DNA from: UMGS1279 sp045540715
GTDB taxonomy: Bacteria > Bacillota > Clostridia > Oscillospirales > Acutalibacteraceae
NCBI GenBank assembly: GCA_045540715.1
Contig: JAZQHT010000010.1
Coordinates: 62,001 to 126,000, forward strand
DNA: 64,000 nucleotides
Reading direction: 5' to 3'
In this document: piece after piece, positions 1 through 7,680 of the stretch
Layout of the letters: each line of letters starts with the position of its first letter
How positions within the stretch are numbered: position 1 is the stretch's first letter
Notes under the pieces: model-generated
What the model was told of the DNA's origin: nothing
What the model saw: the letters and a program-made list of their open reading frames with translations, nothing else
The model's database searches: none
Program-made: the position numbers and the translations under genes

Positions 1-534
1 TTTAAGCCGTTAAAAAAACAAATTAAAGAGATAAAAAGAAAGGGCTTCAGTATTATAATTTTAAGAAAAAATATCTTTGGAAAATATAGTTATAATGCGG
101 TTTTAAAGCGTTTTTCGGGGCCATTTGTTTTGCCTAAAAATTTTGACCAAAATATACTTTTACCATATCCCACAGAAGAATTTAAAAACAATATGATTTT
201 AAGCTTTTTAAAGGGCGTTAATACAAGTAGTCCTATTATAAAAAACCAAGACGGCAAGTACTTAAATTTACTGCTTAACACAATAAATAATTGCAACAAC
301 GTTTATATAAAAACCAACAACAAAAACGAGTTTTATAAGCTTTGCGAAGACTCTATGACGCTATATGGTACAGAGCCCACCTTATTAGAAGAAAACGCTA
401 CAATTTCGGGTGAAAATTTAATTGATATTGACGGCTTTTTAGAAAAATTAAACACTCCGCTAATTTTAAGCGACCCACTTTTTAAAGACCTGGACCCCTT
501 ACAACTAAAAGCCGCCTTTAATGAAATGCAGTAA
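1..534 (+). CDS. 3' part of an unrecognised protein (runs in from upstream)
   Basis: The reading frame is open from base 1 to the TAA at 532-534, so the gene starts outside the window and only its last 177 residues are seen. A TTG at 130 could start translation, but the frame continues upstream in similar low-complexity Lys/Ile-rich codons, so I treat it as internal. The visible part is soluble, with no membrane segment or motif I recognise. A strong terminator follows directly, so this is the last gene of its transcript. No function is assigned. Confidence 0.6.
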   Translation, partial: FKPLKKQIKEIKRKGFSIIILRKNIFGKYSYNAVLKRFSGPFVLPKNFDQNILLPYPTEEFKNNMILSFLKGVNTSSPIIKNQDGKYLNLLLNTINNCNNVYIKTNNKNEFYKLCEDSMTLYGTEPTLLEENATISGENLIDIDGFLEKLNTPLILSDPLFKDLDPLQLKAAFNEMQ

Positions 535-535
535 A

Positions 536-559
536 AGACAGGTAGAACCTGTCTTTTTT
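536..559 (+). terminator. Intrinsic terminator of the first gene
   Basis: An 8-bp perfect stem (AGACAGGT / ACCTGTCT, 536-543 and 547-554) with a 3-nt loop and a run of six T. It sits two bases after the stop codon. Confidence 0.85.
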
Positions 560-599
560 CATAATTACAAGAGCGTAATTTGACTTCATTTATAAATAC

Positions 600-1001
600 T
601 TATTTAATCCTTAATTTGTCGAAGAGTTCTTCTATATCATGATTTGCTCCCTCAAATTTAGGCCAAGCATCTATGCCATCACCGTTTTTTCTAGGAATAA
701 TATGAATATGAAAATGCGCAACCGACTGACCTGCACTTTCATCACTAGCGTTTAAAAGATTTACACCATCATATCCGCAACTATCAACACAGTGATTTGA
801 AACATATTTGACTGTTTTAATTAAATGACATAAAGTTTCTTCGTCACAATCCAAAATGCTTTTTACATGATTTTTAGGTATAACAACCATATGACCATCT
901 ACATCATTAGCAATATCCATAAATGCCAAGGTGTAATCGTCTTCGTACACCTTAAAACTAGGTATATCTCCGCTAACTATCTTACAAAACACACAGTCCA
1001 T
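600..1001 (-). CDS. HIT family nucleotide hydrolase (HinT-like)
   Basis: A 133-residue protein of the histidine-triad superfamily, small cytosolic enzymes that hydrolyse or transfer nucleoside phosphoramidates and adenylates. The diagnostic HxHxH motif is HFHIH at residues 96-100. The N terminus (DCVFCKIVSG) has the usual HinT pattern, and the length fits single-domain HinT proteins. I chose the ATG at 1001 rather than the TTG four codons upstream because a GGAG ribosome site overlaps that TTG and is correctly spaced for the ATG. The gene is monocistronic with its own promoter. Exact substrate is unknown. Confidence 0.9.
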   Translation of the reverse strand: MDCVFCKIVSGDIPSFKVYEDDYTLAFMDIANDVDGHMVVIPKNHVKSILDCDEETLCHLIKTVKYVSNHCVDSCGYDGVNLLNASDESAGQSVAHFHIHIIPRKNGDGIDAWPKFEGANHDIEELFDKLRIK

Positions 1002-1036
1002 TGTAATCTCCAACCAATCATTTTATCTACAAGCTA

Positions 1037-1065
1037 ATTGTAGCATAAATTATCATATATTTCAA
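1037..1065 (-). promoter_or_regulatory. Promoter of the HIT gene
   Basis: TTGAAA (-35, 1060-1065), 17-bp spacer and TACAAT (-10, 1037-1042), about 35 bp upstream of the start codon. Confidence 0.6.
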
Positions 1066-1209
1066 TGAAATTTGCCCATATTTGCATCACCGTTCTTACC
1101 AAATCAAAAAGATGCCTAAAATCCCTTGATACATTGAGAGTTGTTATATTTTGTAAAATAGTTGTTTTTTTAAAAAAATAATGGTAAAATAAAACAAAAG
1201 CGTCGCTTT

Positions 1210-1242
1210 GTACCAGATTTGGTACAGTTAGTAGCATATAAT
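1210..1242 (+). promoter_or_regulatory. -10 box and upstream palindrome of the LRR gene
   Basis: A consensus TATAAT lies at 1237-1242. Just upstream is a 6-bp perfect inverted repeat, GTACCA-N4-TGGTAC (1210-1225), placed where an operator over the -35 region would be. No good -35 hexamer is seen at normal spacing, which would fit an activator-dependent promoter. The regulator is unknown. Confidence 0.4.
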
Positions 1243-1279
1243 TCTAAATAAGTTACTTAAACCAAAAGAAGGGTGAAAT

Positions 1280-2692
1280 ATGCAAAACTCTATTGAAAAA
1301 AATGTAGTTAAACTTGTTTTTGATGAATTTTCTCCAGAATTTAAAAATTGCCCTATTGAAGGAAAAGATAGTGTTCAGTTGTTGATTTTTAAAAAGCCAT
1401 ATACGACAATCGACGACAATGCTTTTGCACATTGGTCAAAATTAGAGGAAGTGATTTTTGAGTGCAACACTGTGGAGCTTGGAGGGTTTGCTTTTTGGGA
1501 TTGTCCTAATTTGAAGCGAGTAGTCTTCCCTGAAAAAGTAATATTAAAATATCGTGGATTTGCTTTTTCCGATTGTCCAAAATTAAGTGATATTACTCTT
1601 CCAAAATTTCCTTTTGAAGATAGTAAGCTTTATGCAGAATACGGTGGCTTCATTTTTCACAATACAGCTTGGTTTCATTCTTATTCTAACAACTTTTTTG
1701 TCATAGATACGACTTTAATAAAAGCAAAAACTCCAAAAGGCACAAACCCTAATATTGAAATTCCCGAAACAGTTACAAAAATCAGCAATGGTGCATTTGT
1801 TAACACAGGAATTAAAAGAGTTGTATTTAACAAGAAGGTAAAAGAGATAAGCGCTGGTTGTTTCAGAAATTGTTCAAAATTAAAAGAGGTTACTTTACCT
1901 AATGGGCTTGAATCGATAGAAGACTATATGTTCAAAAATTGCAAAAATCTTGAATGGGTAGCAATCCCCTCAAGCGTAAAACAAATTAAATGTAACGCTT
2001 TTGAAGATTGTGGTAAAGTCACGATAAAAGCCCCTAAAAATAGTTATGCTATTGCCTATGCTAAAGAATGTTGCATTCAATACGAAGAAATCGGAGAAGC
2101 TTGTGGAGCCGAAATCGTAACAGAGTTTGAAGACGACGTGAACTGTAAACAAATCACTTTCGGTTCCTTTGTCCAAGACGCTTGTGAAGGAGCAAAAAAA
2201 GAACCAATAATTTGGGATGTTATTGATGAAACTGACGATAAAATGCTTATTCTTTCCCACAAATGTTTAGCAAGTCGAAATGATTACCGTAAAAAAAGAA
2301 TGTCACATTGGTCCAAAAGTGAAATTCGGAATTGGTTGAATAATCAATTTTTGACTCGTGCCTTCAAGCCGAAAGAAAGAGAACGTATTTTAGAAACAAA
2401 GCTTGTTGGTTCCTCCTCAAAGGATAAAGTCTTTTTACTAAACAGCGAAGAATTCAACCGTATCGACCGAAATAACCAATGTGCTCGCTTTTCGTTATTG
2501 GCAAGAAAACAATATTATGAGCAAAATGATTGTAGCGATTGGAATTCACTATATGCCTATTGGCTTTTAAGACCCTCCCAAGAATTCCCAACCACATTCA
2601 AGTTTGTAACATCCGAAGGCTATGACCAGTATATACACCCAAGCGAAGAATGGGCCCGTGGTATCCGACCTGCTATGTGGATAAAAAAATAA
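1280..2692 (+). CDS. Leucine-rich-repeat (BspA-type) protein with C-terminal DUF6273-like domain
   Basis: A 470-residue protein. Residues about 35-265 hold BspA-type (LRR_5) repeats, recognisable by recurring units such as FxNCSKLKEVTLP and FKNCKNLEWVAIP spaced about 23 residues apart. Residues about 290-470 resemble DUF6273: an IIWDVI start, a WSKSEIRNWLN stretch and a WLLRPS...GIRPAMWI end. That fold is common in gut Clostridia and of unknown role. There is no signal peptide, so it appears cytosolic although BspA repeats are often surface-exposed. AAGGGTG precedes the ATG. Codon choice looks somewhat different from the neighbours, which hints at transfer. Confidence 0.75.
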   Translation: MQNSIEKNVVKLVFDEFSPEFKNCPIEGKDSVQLLIFKKPYTTIDDNAFAHWSKLEEVIFECNTVELGGFAFWDCPNLKRVVFPEKVILKYRGFAFSDCPKLSDITLPKFPFEDSKLYAEYGGFIFHNTAWFHSYSNNFFVIDTTLIKAKTPKGTNPNIEIPETVTKISNGAFVNTGIKRVVFNKKVKEISAGCFRNCSKLKEVTLPNGLESIEDYMFKNCKNLEWVAIPSSVKQIKCNAFEDCGKVTIKAPKNSYAIAYAKECCIQYEEIGEACGAEIVTEFEDDVNCKQITFGSFVQDACEGAKKEPIIWDVIDETDDKMLILSHKCLASRNDYRKKRMSHWSKSEIRNWLNNQFLTRAFKPKERERILETKLVGSSSKDKVFLLNSEEFNRIDRNNQCARFSLLARKQYYEQNDCSDWNSLYAYWLLRPSQEFPTTFKFVTSEGYDQYIHPSEEWARGIRPAMWIKK

Positions 2693-2704
2693 AATATTAT
2701 AGCG

Positions 2705-2734
2705 AAAAGGAGACTTTTAACAAGTCTCCTTTTT
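2705..2734 (+). terminator. Intrinsic terminator after the LRR gene
   Basis: Stem AAAAGGAGACT / AGTCTCCTTTT around a TTTAACA loop, ending in a T run, 12 bp after the stop codon. Confidence 0.85.
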
Positions 2735-2737
2735 GAT

Positions 2738-2890
2738 TTATTGCCCGCAGTTTTTATCAAAACTGGGGTTGCAAACGTAGAAGTTCTTGCTGTCCAACTT
2801 ATCTGCGGTAAGTCTTAATGCTTCAGCAAATATTTCATAGCGAAGTTCTTCACTCTTCCTATTATCTAATCGACAAGTTTTGAAAGAGTG
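2738..2890 (-). pseudogene. Possible gene remnant downstream of tRNA-Leu
   Basis: An open minus-strand frame ends at 2738 and reads like a real C terminus (for example EELRYEIFAEALRLTADKLD) but has no start codon or ribosome site. Read upstream it runs straight through the tRNA-Leu terminator and gene. I interpret it as the tail of a lost gene, stranded beside the tRNA, a common spot for integration. A chance open frame cannot be ruled out, and the family is not recognised. Confidence 0.3.
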
Positions 2891-2902
2891 AATAGTGAAA
2901 AA

Positions 2903-2940
2903 GTAAAAATCGACAAGCTTCTCGCAAAACTTGTCGATTT
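2903..2940 (-). terminator. Terminator of tRNA-Leu
   Basis: An 11-bp stem (AAATCGACAAG / CTTGTCGATTT, arms 2930-2940 and 2907-2917 on the plus strand) starts immediately after the encoded CCA. The transcript continues into a T-rich stretch. Confidence 0.75.
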
Positions 2941-2941
2941 C

Positions 2942-3028
2942 TGGTGCCGGTGGCGGGGGTCGAACCCGCACGGTATCGCTACCAACGGATTTTGAGTCCG
3001 CCTCGTCTGCCAATTCCAACACACCGGC
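2942..3028 (-). tRNA. tRNA-Leu (anticodon CAA)
   Basis: An 87-nt class II tRNA. The acceptor stem GCCGGTG (5') pairs with CACCGGC (3'), followed by discriminator A and an encoded CCA. The anticodon arm contains GACTCAAAATC, giving a CAA anticodon that reads UUG. A variable arm and the T-arm GGTTCGACC are present. Confidence 0.95.
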
Positions 3029-3041
3029 TTTTATGATAATT

Positions 3042-3070
3042 ATTATACCGCTAACACTTTAAAAAAGCAA
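3042..3070 (-). promoter_or_regulatory. Promoter of tRNA-Leu
   Basis: TTGCTT (3065-3070), 17-bp spacer, TATAAT (3042-3047), 13 bp before the mature tRNA 5' end. The promoter lies in the gap between corA and the tRNA. Confidence 0.75.
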
Positions 3071-3084
3071 CCACAGTATAATAA

Positions 3085-4029
3085 TTATTTTTTAATTCTG
3101 GGTTTTCTAAATAGCACGATAACGCAGATAAGTACAAGCACTAAAGAAATTATTAGTGGTACTACAACGTTATTTGCAAAAGGAAGCCCGCCTGCTTCTG
3201 CACCAATATTCATACCGTAAAAGCTAAATATCATGGTAGGAACAGAAAGTACTAAAGTAATTGCGGCAAGAAGACGCATTACGTTATTTAGGTTATTTGA
3301 AATAACCGACGCAAAGGCGTCCATGGTTTCTGATAAAATATTAAGATAAATACTAGACATTTCAATAGCCTGTTTGATTTCAATCATAACGTCTTCCATT
3401 AAATCTTGGTCGTCTTCGTACATCTTAATATTTCTAGTACGCATAATTTTTGAAAGGGTTAGTTCGTTAGATTTAAGCGAAGTGTGGTAATAAACGAAGG
3501 CCTTTTGCATATCTAATAACTGCACTAATTCTTCGTTACGCATTGATAAGCGAAGCTTTTTTTCTAACGAGTCGGACTTTTTCTGCATTAGGTGAATATA
3601 CTGCAAAAATCTTGTTGCAACCCTATATAAAATATGCAATAAAAACTGTGTTTTATGTGCGGTGTTAATATCTTTTACTGCACCTTTGGCAATTTCGCGA
3701 ATTACCGAGTGGTTTTTGGTACAAACGGTAATAATATTTGTTTTTGTAATAATAATACCAAAAGGTGTGGTGTAATAAGTAACCTCGTCCCCTTTTTTGT
3801 CGCTGCAAGGGATGTCAAGAATAATTAAGGTTTTATCTTCCTCGGTTACAATGTGGGAGGTTTCTTCTTCGTCTAAAGAAGAACGTAAAAATTCTTCGGG
3901 CAAATCGAAAGTGGTTTGAATTTCTTCAATTTCTGCGGCAGTGGGGGCATAAACGTTTACCCATGCGCCGTTAGTTAATTCCTCCACCTTTTCGGTTACG
4001 CCATTAGTAGTTAAATAGTATTTAATCAT
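3085..4029 (-). CDS. corA: CorA-family magnesium transporter
   Basis: A 314-residue member of the CorA Mg2+/Co2+ channel family, which forms pentamers in the cytoplasmic membrane. The signature YGMN is at residues 271-274 after the first of two C-terminal membrane helices (about 250-270 and 288-308), with a short loop between them. The first 240 residues form the soluble funnel and its long helices. The start ATG at 4029 follows AGAAAGG. The gene sits between two tRNA genes on the same strand. Its leader carries a small ORF and a 12-bp hairpin (see 4045-4130), which suggests post-transcriptional control. Confidence 0.9.
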   Translation of the reverse strand: MIKYYLTTNGVTEKVEELTNGAWVNVYAPTAAEIEEIQTTFDLPEEFLRSSLDEEETSHIVTEEDKTLIILDIPCSDKKGDEVTYYTTPFGIIITKTNIITVCTKNHSVIREIAKGAVKDINTAHKTQFLLHILYRVATRFLQYIHLMQKKSDSLEKKLRLSMRNEELVQLLDMQKAFVYYHTSLKSNELTLSKIMRTRNIKMYEDDQDLMEDVMIEIKQAIEMSSIYLNILSETMDAFASVISNNLNNVMRLLAAITLVLSVPTMIFSFYGMNIGAEAGGLPFANNVVVPLIISLVLVLICVIVLFRKPRIKK

Positions 4030-4044
4030 AGCTACAACCTTTCT

Positions 4045-4086
4045 TTCAAGGTTTGCTATAAATATTGTTATTTTGCAAACCTTGAA
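4045..4086 (-). promoter_or_regulatory. 12-bp hairpin in the corA leader
   Basis: A perfect inverted repeat, TTCAAGGTTTGC (4045-4056) with GCAAACCTTGAA (4075-4086). In the minus-strand RNA the 5' arm covers the last sense codons of the leader ORF, the leader stop codon lies in the loop, and the 3' arm ends just before the corA ribosome site. No T run follows, so it is not an intrinsic terminator. Its position suggests that leader translation controls it. Confidence 0.6.
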
Positions 4087-4130
4087 CCAATATTAAATTT
4101 TCTACTCAGAGGATTAGGCTCAACGCTCAC
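4068..4130 (-). CDS. Candidate 20-residue leader peptide of corA
   Basis: GTG start at 4130 preceded by AAAGG at about 10-bp spacing, then 20 codons to TAA at 4068-4070. The peptide begins MSVEPNPLSRKF and ends GSRFAK. An acidic-proline cluster (EPNP) close to the N terminus recalls the enterobacterial MgtL leader (MEPDPTP...), where such residues cause ribosomes to fall off at low Mg2+. Salmonella corA also has a leader ORF (corL). Similarity to MgtL is by eye only. The stop codon falls within the hairpin at 4045-4086. No independent promoter is clear between this ORF and the tRNA-Lys terminator. Confidence 0.4.
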   Translation of the reverse strand: MSVEPNPLSRKFNIGSRFAK

Positions 4131-4161
4131 AAAATCACATCCTTTAAATTTATTTTGATAA

Positions 4162-4200
4162 GAAAAAATCGTTGCAAACCAAACGGTCTGCAACGATTTT
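4162..4200 (-). terminator. Terminator of tRNA-Lys
   Basis: A 12-bp stem, AAAATCGTTGCA / TGCAACGATTTT, begins right at the CCA end and is followed by TTTTTT on the minus strand. corA lies beyond it, so corA needs read-through or a promoter hidden in this stretch. Confidence 0.8.
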
Positions 4201-4275
4201 GGTGAGCTATCGGAGATTCGAACTCCGGACACCTTGATTAAAAGTCAAGTGCTCTGCCAACTGAGCTAATAGCTC
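4200..4275 (-). tRNA. tRNA-Lys (anticodon UUU)
   Basis: A 76-nt tRNA including CCA. The acceptor stem GAGCTAT pairs with ATAGCTC. The D arm is TAGCTCAGTTGGCAGAGCA, the anticodon arm CTTGACTTTTAATCAAG gives UUU, and the T arm GGAGTTCGAATCTCC is canonical. Confidence 0.96.
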
Positions 4276-4289
4276 ACAGCGACCAATAT

Positions 4290-4318
4290 ATTATAGCAAC
4301 TGTGTAGAGGTTTGTCAA
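4290..4318 (-). promoter_or_regulatory. Consensus promoter of tRNA-Lys
   Basis: Perfect TTGACA (4313-4318), 17-bp spacer, perfect TATAAT (4290-4295), 14 bp before the tRNA. Confidence 0.9.
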
Positions 4319-4581
4319 GTGAATTTATGAATTTTTTTTAATATTTTTAAGTAAAAAATCTCCCTAATATTTTAGGGAGATTTGACTATTTTATACAATT
4401 TCTAATTCGTTCTTACTGGGTAAAGTCGAATAAGTATTCTTAAGGTTATCCACTGTCTTTTGTTTTCATTGTACCCTTGCCTTTTTTACCTATTAAATTT
4501 TTAAGGTATATTAAAAAAGCACTAATATTTTTTTAGTGGTTAAATTATTTAACATATTTTGCCGCATTTCTAAACTTTATA
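4319..4581. other. Non-coding gap between tRNA-Lys and the AraC-type gene
   Basis: No credible ORF. It contains a 12-bp hairpin (AAATCTCCCTAA / TTAGGGAGATTT, 4356-4383) and a weaker CACTAA...TTAGTG stem (4520-4538) that is followed by T residues only on the minus strand. Nothing else is recognisable. Confidence 0.5.
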
Positions 4582-4610
4582 TTGCATTTTTATCATAAAT
4601 ACCTTATAAT
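4582..4610 (+). promoter_or_regulatory. Promoter of the AraC-type regulator
   Basis: TTGCAT (4582-4587), 17-bp spacer, TATAAT (4605-4610), about 55 bp before the chosen start. Confidence 0.65.
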
Positions 4611-4665
4611 TACAATAACAAATCTTGTTTTAAATTTAACATTTCTTGCAAAAAGGTATTTTTTT

Positions 4666-5493
4666 ATGAAAATTTCAATTAATACAATAAATCCATATAT
4701 AAGGGTGGCTATGCATTCTGTTTTGCCTAAAAACAGCTTTATAAAAATGCGCGCAATTTTTGATTACGAGCTTATTTATATTGAAGAAGGCAATCTTACG
4801 CTTTGCTATAATAATAAAGATTACTCTTTTTCTAAGGGTGATTTTATTTTACTGCACCCTGCAGTTTCTCATAGCTTTAAAAGGCTTAAAGATGATCTTT
4901 CGCAACCGCATATTCACTTTGATATTATATATTCGAGTGATAGCAATAAACGCACCGTATCTTTTAAAAATATTGAAGATTTTACCGAAGAAGAAAAATC
5001 TATAATTCACCCCGATTATTTAAAGGCAAGCTCCCCTATTGTTACCTTTAAAAACAAAGAAAAGGCGCTAAAGCTTTTTTATATGGTTACATACGAAAGC
5101 AACCCTTTAATAAAAAAAGCCAACCTAATTATGCTTTTAGAAATGCTAATTGCCGATAATTTTCAAAACATATTAAGCACCAACGAAACGTCCACGTCGG
5201 TAGCTTCACAAATAAAAGATTATATTGATGCAGGGCTTGGTTTTGCCTTTTCTTTGAGCGATTTTGAGCAACAATTTTCATATAGTCGATTTTATCTTGA
5301 AAAGCAATTTAAAGCAGAATTTAATATTGGTTTAATTGAATATAAAAATTCTGTAAGGTTAAAAGCCGCAAAAGAACTACTTAAAGAAAACAGCGTTTCT
5401 GCAGTGTGCGAACGCCTTGGTTTTTCAAGCATTTACGCATTTTCAAGAGCTTATAAGAATTTCTACGGGTATAGCCCAAAAAACACAAAATAA
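4666..5493 (+). CDS. AraC-family transcriptional regulator
   Basis: A 275-residue regulator. An N-terminal cupin-like sensor (about 1-120, with the pattern YEL...GNLTLCYN..YSFSKGDFILLHPAVSH typical of AraC ligand domains) is joined to a C-terminal pair of helix-turn-helices (about 180-275), ending in FSSIYAFSRAYKNFYGYSP, a classic AraC signature. I chose the ATG at 4666, preceded by AAAGG at 9 bp, because the longer frame from 4582 runs through the promoter. It probably binds a sugar or similar ligand. No obvious target gene is adjacent on the same strand; the facing neighbour is a dehydrogenase transcribed toward it. Confidence 0.88.
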   Translation: MKISINTINPYIRVAMHSVLPKNSFIKMRAIFDYELIYIEEGNLTLCYNNKDYSFSKGDFILLHPAVSHSFKRLKDDLSQPHIHFDIIYSSDSNKRTVSFKNIEDFTEEEKSIIHPDYLKASSPIVTFKNKEKALKLFYMVTYESNPLIKKANLIMLLEMLIADNFQNILSTNETSTSVASQIKDYIDAGLGFAFSLSDFEQQFSYSRFYLEKQFKAEFNIGLIEYKNSVRLKAAKELLKENSVSAVCERLGFSSIYAFSRAYKNFYGYSPKNTK

Positions 5494-5513
5494 CGCAAAT
5501 TTAAGCACAATTT

Positions 5514-5549
5514 AAGCCGATAGGTTTAATACCTATCGGCTTATTTTTT
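5514..5549. terminator. Bidirectional terminator between convergent genes
   Basis: 12-bp perfect stem AAGCCGATAGGT / ACCTATCGGCTT (5514-5525, 5531-5542) followed by ATTTTTT on the plus strand. It serves the AraC-type gene and possibly the convergent dehydrogenase. Confidence 0.8.
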
Positions 5550-6492
5550 ATACAATTTTATTTATTGGCGCGCCGTTTATAAAACACTCTAAATTTTTGG
5601 CAACAAGTTCAATAAGTTCGGTTCTTGTGTCGTAATCGGCCCAGGCAATATGCGGGGTGAAAATTGTGTTTTTGGCAGTAAATAAGGGACTAGTATTATC
5701 TAGCGGTTCGTTTAAAACAACGTCAGCAGCATACCCTTTTACCTTACCACTATTTATTGCGTTTACAATATCTGTTTCATTAACTAATGCACCACGCGAG
5801 GTATTAACAATATAAACGCCGTCTTTACATAAAGACAATGAATCTTTATTTACAACTTCTTTGGTTTCATCGTTAACAGGACAATGAAGCGAAATAACGT
5901 CGGAAGAAGCAAATAGTTCTTCTTTTGAAACGTATTTATAGGGTAAATCTTTTTTTGTGCGGCTATTATAAATAATATTCATACCAAACACCGACATAAT
6001 TTCTGCAAGACGTTTACCCATATTACCCATACCAATAATACCTAAAGTTTTATTTTTAAGTCTTGTTATAGAAAACGGGAAATAGGTTCTTTCTGCCGTA
6101 AAAGACCACAGACCGTCTTTAACGTATTTAGAGTAGCTTTCGGTATTGTTGCAAAGCATTAGTATAAAGCAAACTGTTAGCTGTACAACAGATTCGGTTG
6201 AATAACCCGGCACGTTGCAAACAGTAATGCCTTTTTCTTTACAATAGGCGATGTCAACGTTATTATAGCCGGTGGCAAATACACCAACGTATTTTAAATT
6301 ATTACAACCTTCTAAAATATTTTTGGTTAAAACACTTCTGTTTAACAAAACCACGTCTTTATCTTTTATAAAGTCTATTAGGTCTTGTCCCTTTAAGGTT
6401 TTAGCGTATTCTACTTCGCCAAACTTTTCAAAAACATTTATAGAAATATCGCCATCGGTTAGGGTTTGTTTATCTAAAACTGCAATTTTCAT
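5548..6492 (-). CDS. D-isomer-specific 2-hydroxyacid dehydrogenase
   Basis: A 314-residue NAD(P)-dependent oxidoreductase that interconverts 2-keto acids and D-2-hydroxy acids. The dinucleotide-binding motif GIIGMGNMGKRLA is at about residue 150. The catalytic Arg is in NTSRGALVNE, the Glu in LNEPLD, and the His in TPHIAW near the C terminus. Length and motif order fit hydroxypyruvate/glycerate or lactate dehydrogenase relatives. The exact substrate cannot be told. It is the last gene of a minus-strand run starting at secA, 9 bp after the permease gene, so it is probably co-transcribed. Confidence 0.88.
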   Translation of the reverse strand: MKIAVLDKQTLTDGDISINVFEKFGEVEYAKTLKGQDLIDFIKDKDVVLLNRSVLTKNILEGCNNLKYVGVFATGYNNVDIAYCKEKGITVCNVPGYSTESVVQLTVCFILMLCNNTESYSKYVKDGLWSFTAERTYFPFSITRLKNKTLGIIGMGNMGKRLAEIMSVFGMNIIYNSRTKKDLPYKYVSKEELFASSDVISLHCPVNDETKEVVNKDSLSLCKDGVYIVNTSRGALVNETDIVNAINSGKVKGYAADVVLNEPLDNTSPLFTAKNTIFTPHIAWADYDTRTELIELVAKNLECFINGAPINKIV

Positions 6493-6501
6493 AAACTTTA
6501 C

Positions 6502-7680
6502 CTATTCTTCAGTATTATCTTTTGTATTTGCTGCGGCCAATGCTTTTTCTCTTGCTCTTTCGTTTCTAATTTCAAAAATATCAAGAATTAGCATTTTTAT
6601 AAATGCGGCCGTAGGCACTGATAATAAAATACCAACAAAGCCGAAGAGTGCGCCGCCAACAGTAATTGCCACAAGCACGTAGAAAGGTTTAACGCCAACA
6701 GAGTGGCCTACTATACGCGGCTGAACAAGGTTTGCATCAATTTGTTGAATAACCAAAATTATTGCAAGAGCAATTAAGGCTTTTAGCCAATCGCCCGTTG
6801 TAATATAGGTGGCAATTACGGCAATACCGCCCGAAATGATTGCACCAAAATAAGGAATAAGGTTGCAAAGACCTACAAATATGCCAAGCAACAAGCCGTA
6901 AGGAATTTTGAATATACTTAAAGCTATACCTAAAACCACACCAACTATAATGGCGTCTAAAAATGCGCCGTATATATAATCGTAGAAAATTTTAGCACCT
7001 CTTGCAACGTAAGAATATACGGTATAAAGGGTTTTCTTTTTAAATATTAGGTTTAACACTTTGCCCATTGCTAAAACAATTTGTTCGTGAGAGCATAGCA
7101 TATAAACCGACATAACAATAGAAATTATTAAATTAGAGAAGAAGGAGCCAACCTTTAGAATTTCGTTTAGGTATTGGTCCATTGAATTTAGGTTGAAATA
7201 ACCTAAAATTGCTTCTACGGTAATATTCTTTTCTATTTCTTTAACGTCAATAATACCTAGTATTTTACCACTTTCGCCACCCAATTGGTGCAAATATTTA
7301 ATTACACTTTCATAGTATTTAGGCACGTCTTCAATAAGAGAGGTAATACTTCTAGAAATGGCGGGGAATAAAAGATAAATAGCGCCTGCAATAATAGTGA
7401 TAATTAACGTATAGGTAATGCCTACCGATATGCCGCGTGAATGCTTATTAAAGAAGTTCGTCTTTTTAAGCTTTTTAAATAGTTTTTCTATTGCGTTTTG
7501 CGGAATAAAAAGCAAAAAAGCAATAATTGCGGCTGTAACAATGGGACTAAAAATTTTAAGAAATTCTAAAATACCGCCTACAACAACGCCAAGTTGATCT
7601 ACTGTTTTGTAAAAAATAATTACAATGGCAGTAAATATAAAAAGCGGTATCCACAATTTTTTGAACTTTTCAAATTTCAT
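6502..7680 (-). CDS. AI-2E family (PerM-type) membrane transporter
   Basis: A 392-residue polytopic membrane protein of the AI-2E/UPF0118 family. There are two N-terminal helices (about 12-65), a soluble coiled region (about 105-175), and a cluster of helices (about 180-365) containing the family-typical GLCNLIPYFGAIISG and QQIDANLVQPRIVG stretches. Family members export varied small molecules or act as Na+/H+ antiporters; the substrate here is unknown. The ATG overlaps the proA stop (ATGA), so it is translationally coupled to proline synthesis genes. The charged C-terminal tail ends in NTKDNTEE. Confidence 0.85.
   Translation of the reverse strand: MKFEKFKKLWIPLFIFTAIVIIFYKTVDQLGVVVGGILEFLKIFSPIVTAAIIAFLLFIPQNAIEKLFKKLKKTNFFNKHSRGISVGITYTLIITIIAGAIYLLFPAISRSITSLIEDVPKYYESVIKYLHQLGGESGKILGIIDVKEIEKNITVEAILGYFNLNSMDQYLNEILKVGSFFSNLIISIVMSVYMLCSHEQIVLAMGKVLNLIFKKKTLYTVYSYVARGAKIFYDYIYGAFLDAIIVGVVLGIALSIFKIPYGLLLGIFVGLCNLIPYFGAIISGGIAVIATYITTGDWLKALIALAIILVIQQIDANLVQPRIVGHSVGVKPFYVLVAITVGGALFGFVGILLSVPTAAFIKMLILDIFEIRNERAREKALAAANTKDNTEE

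Noticed and set aside
1034..1237. Minus-strand ORF of 67 codons upstream of the LRR gene
   Set aside because: No ribosome site, unlikely composition, and it overlaps the promoters of both flanking genes.
4045..4200. M-box (ykoK) magnesium riboswitch before corA
   Set aside because: The leader is too short and lacks the conserved M-box core; a leader-peptide explanation fits better.
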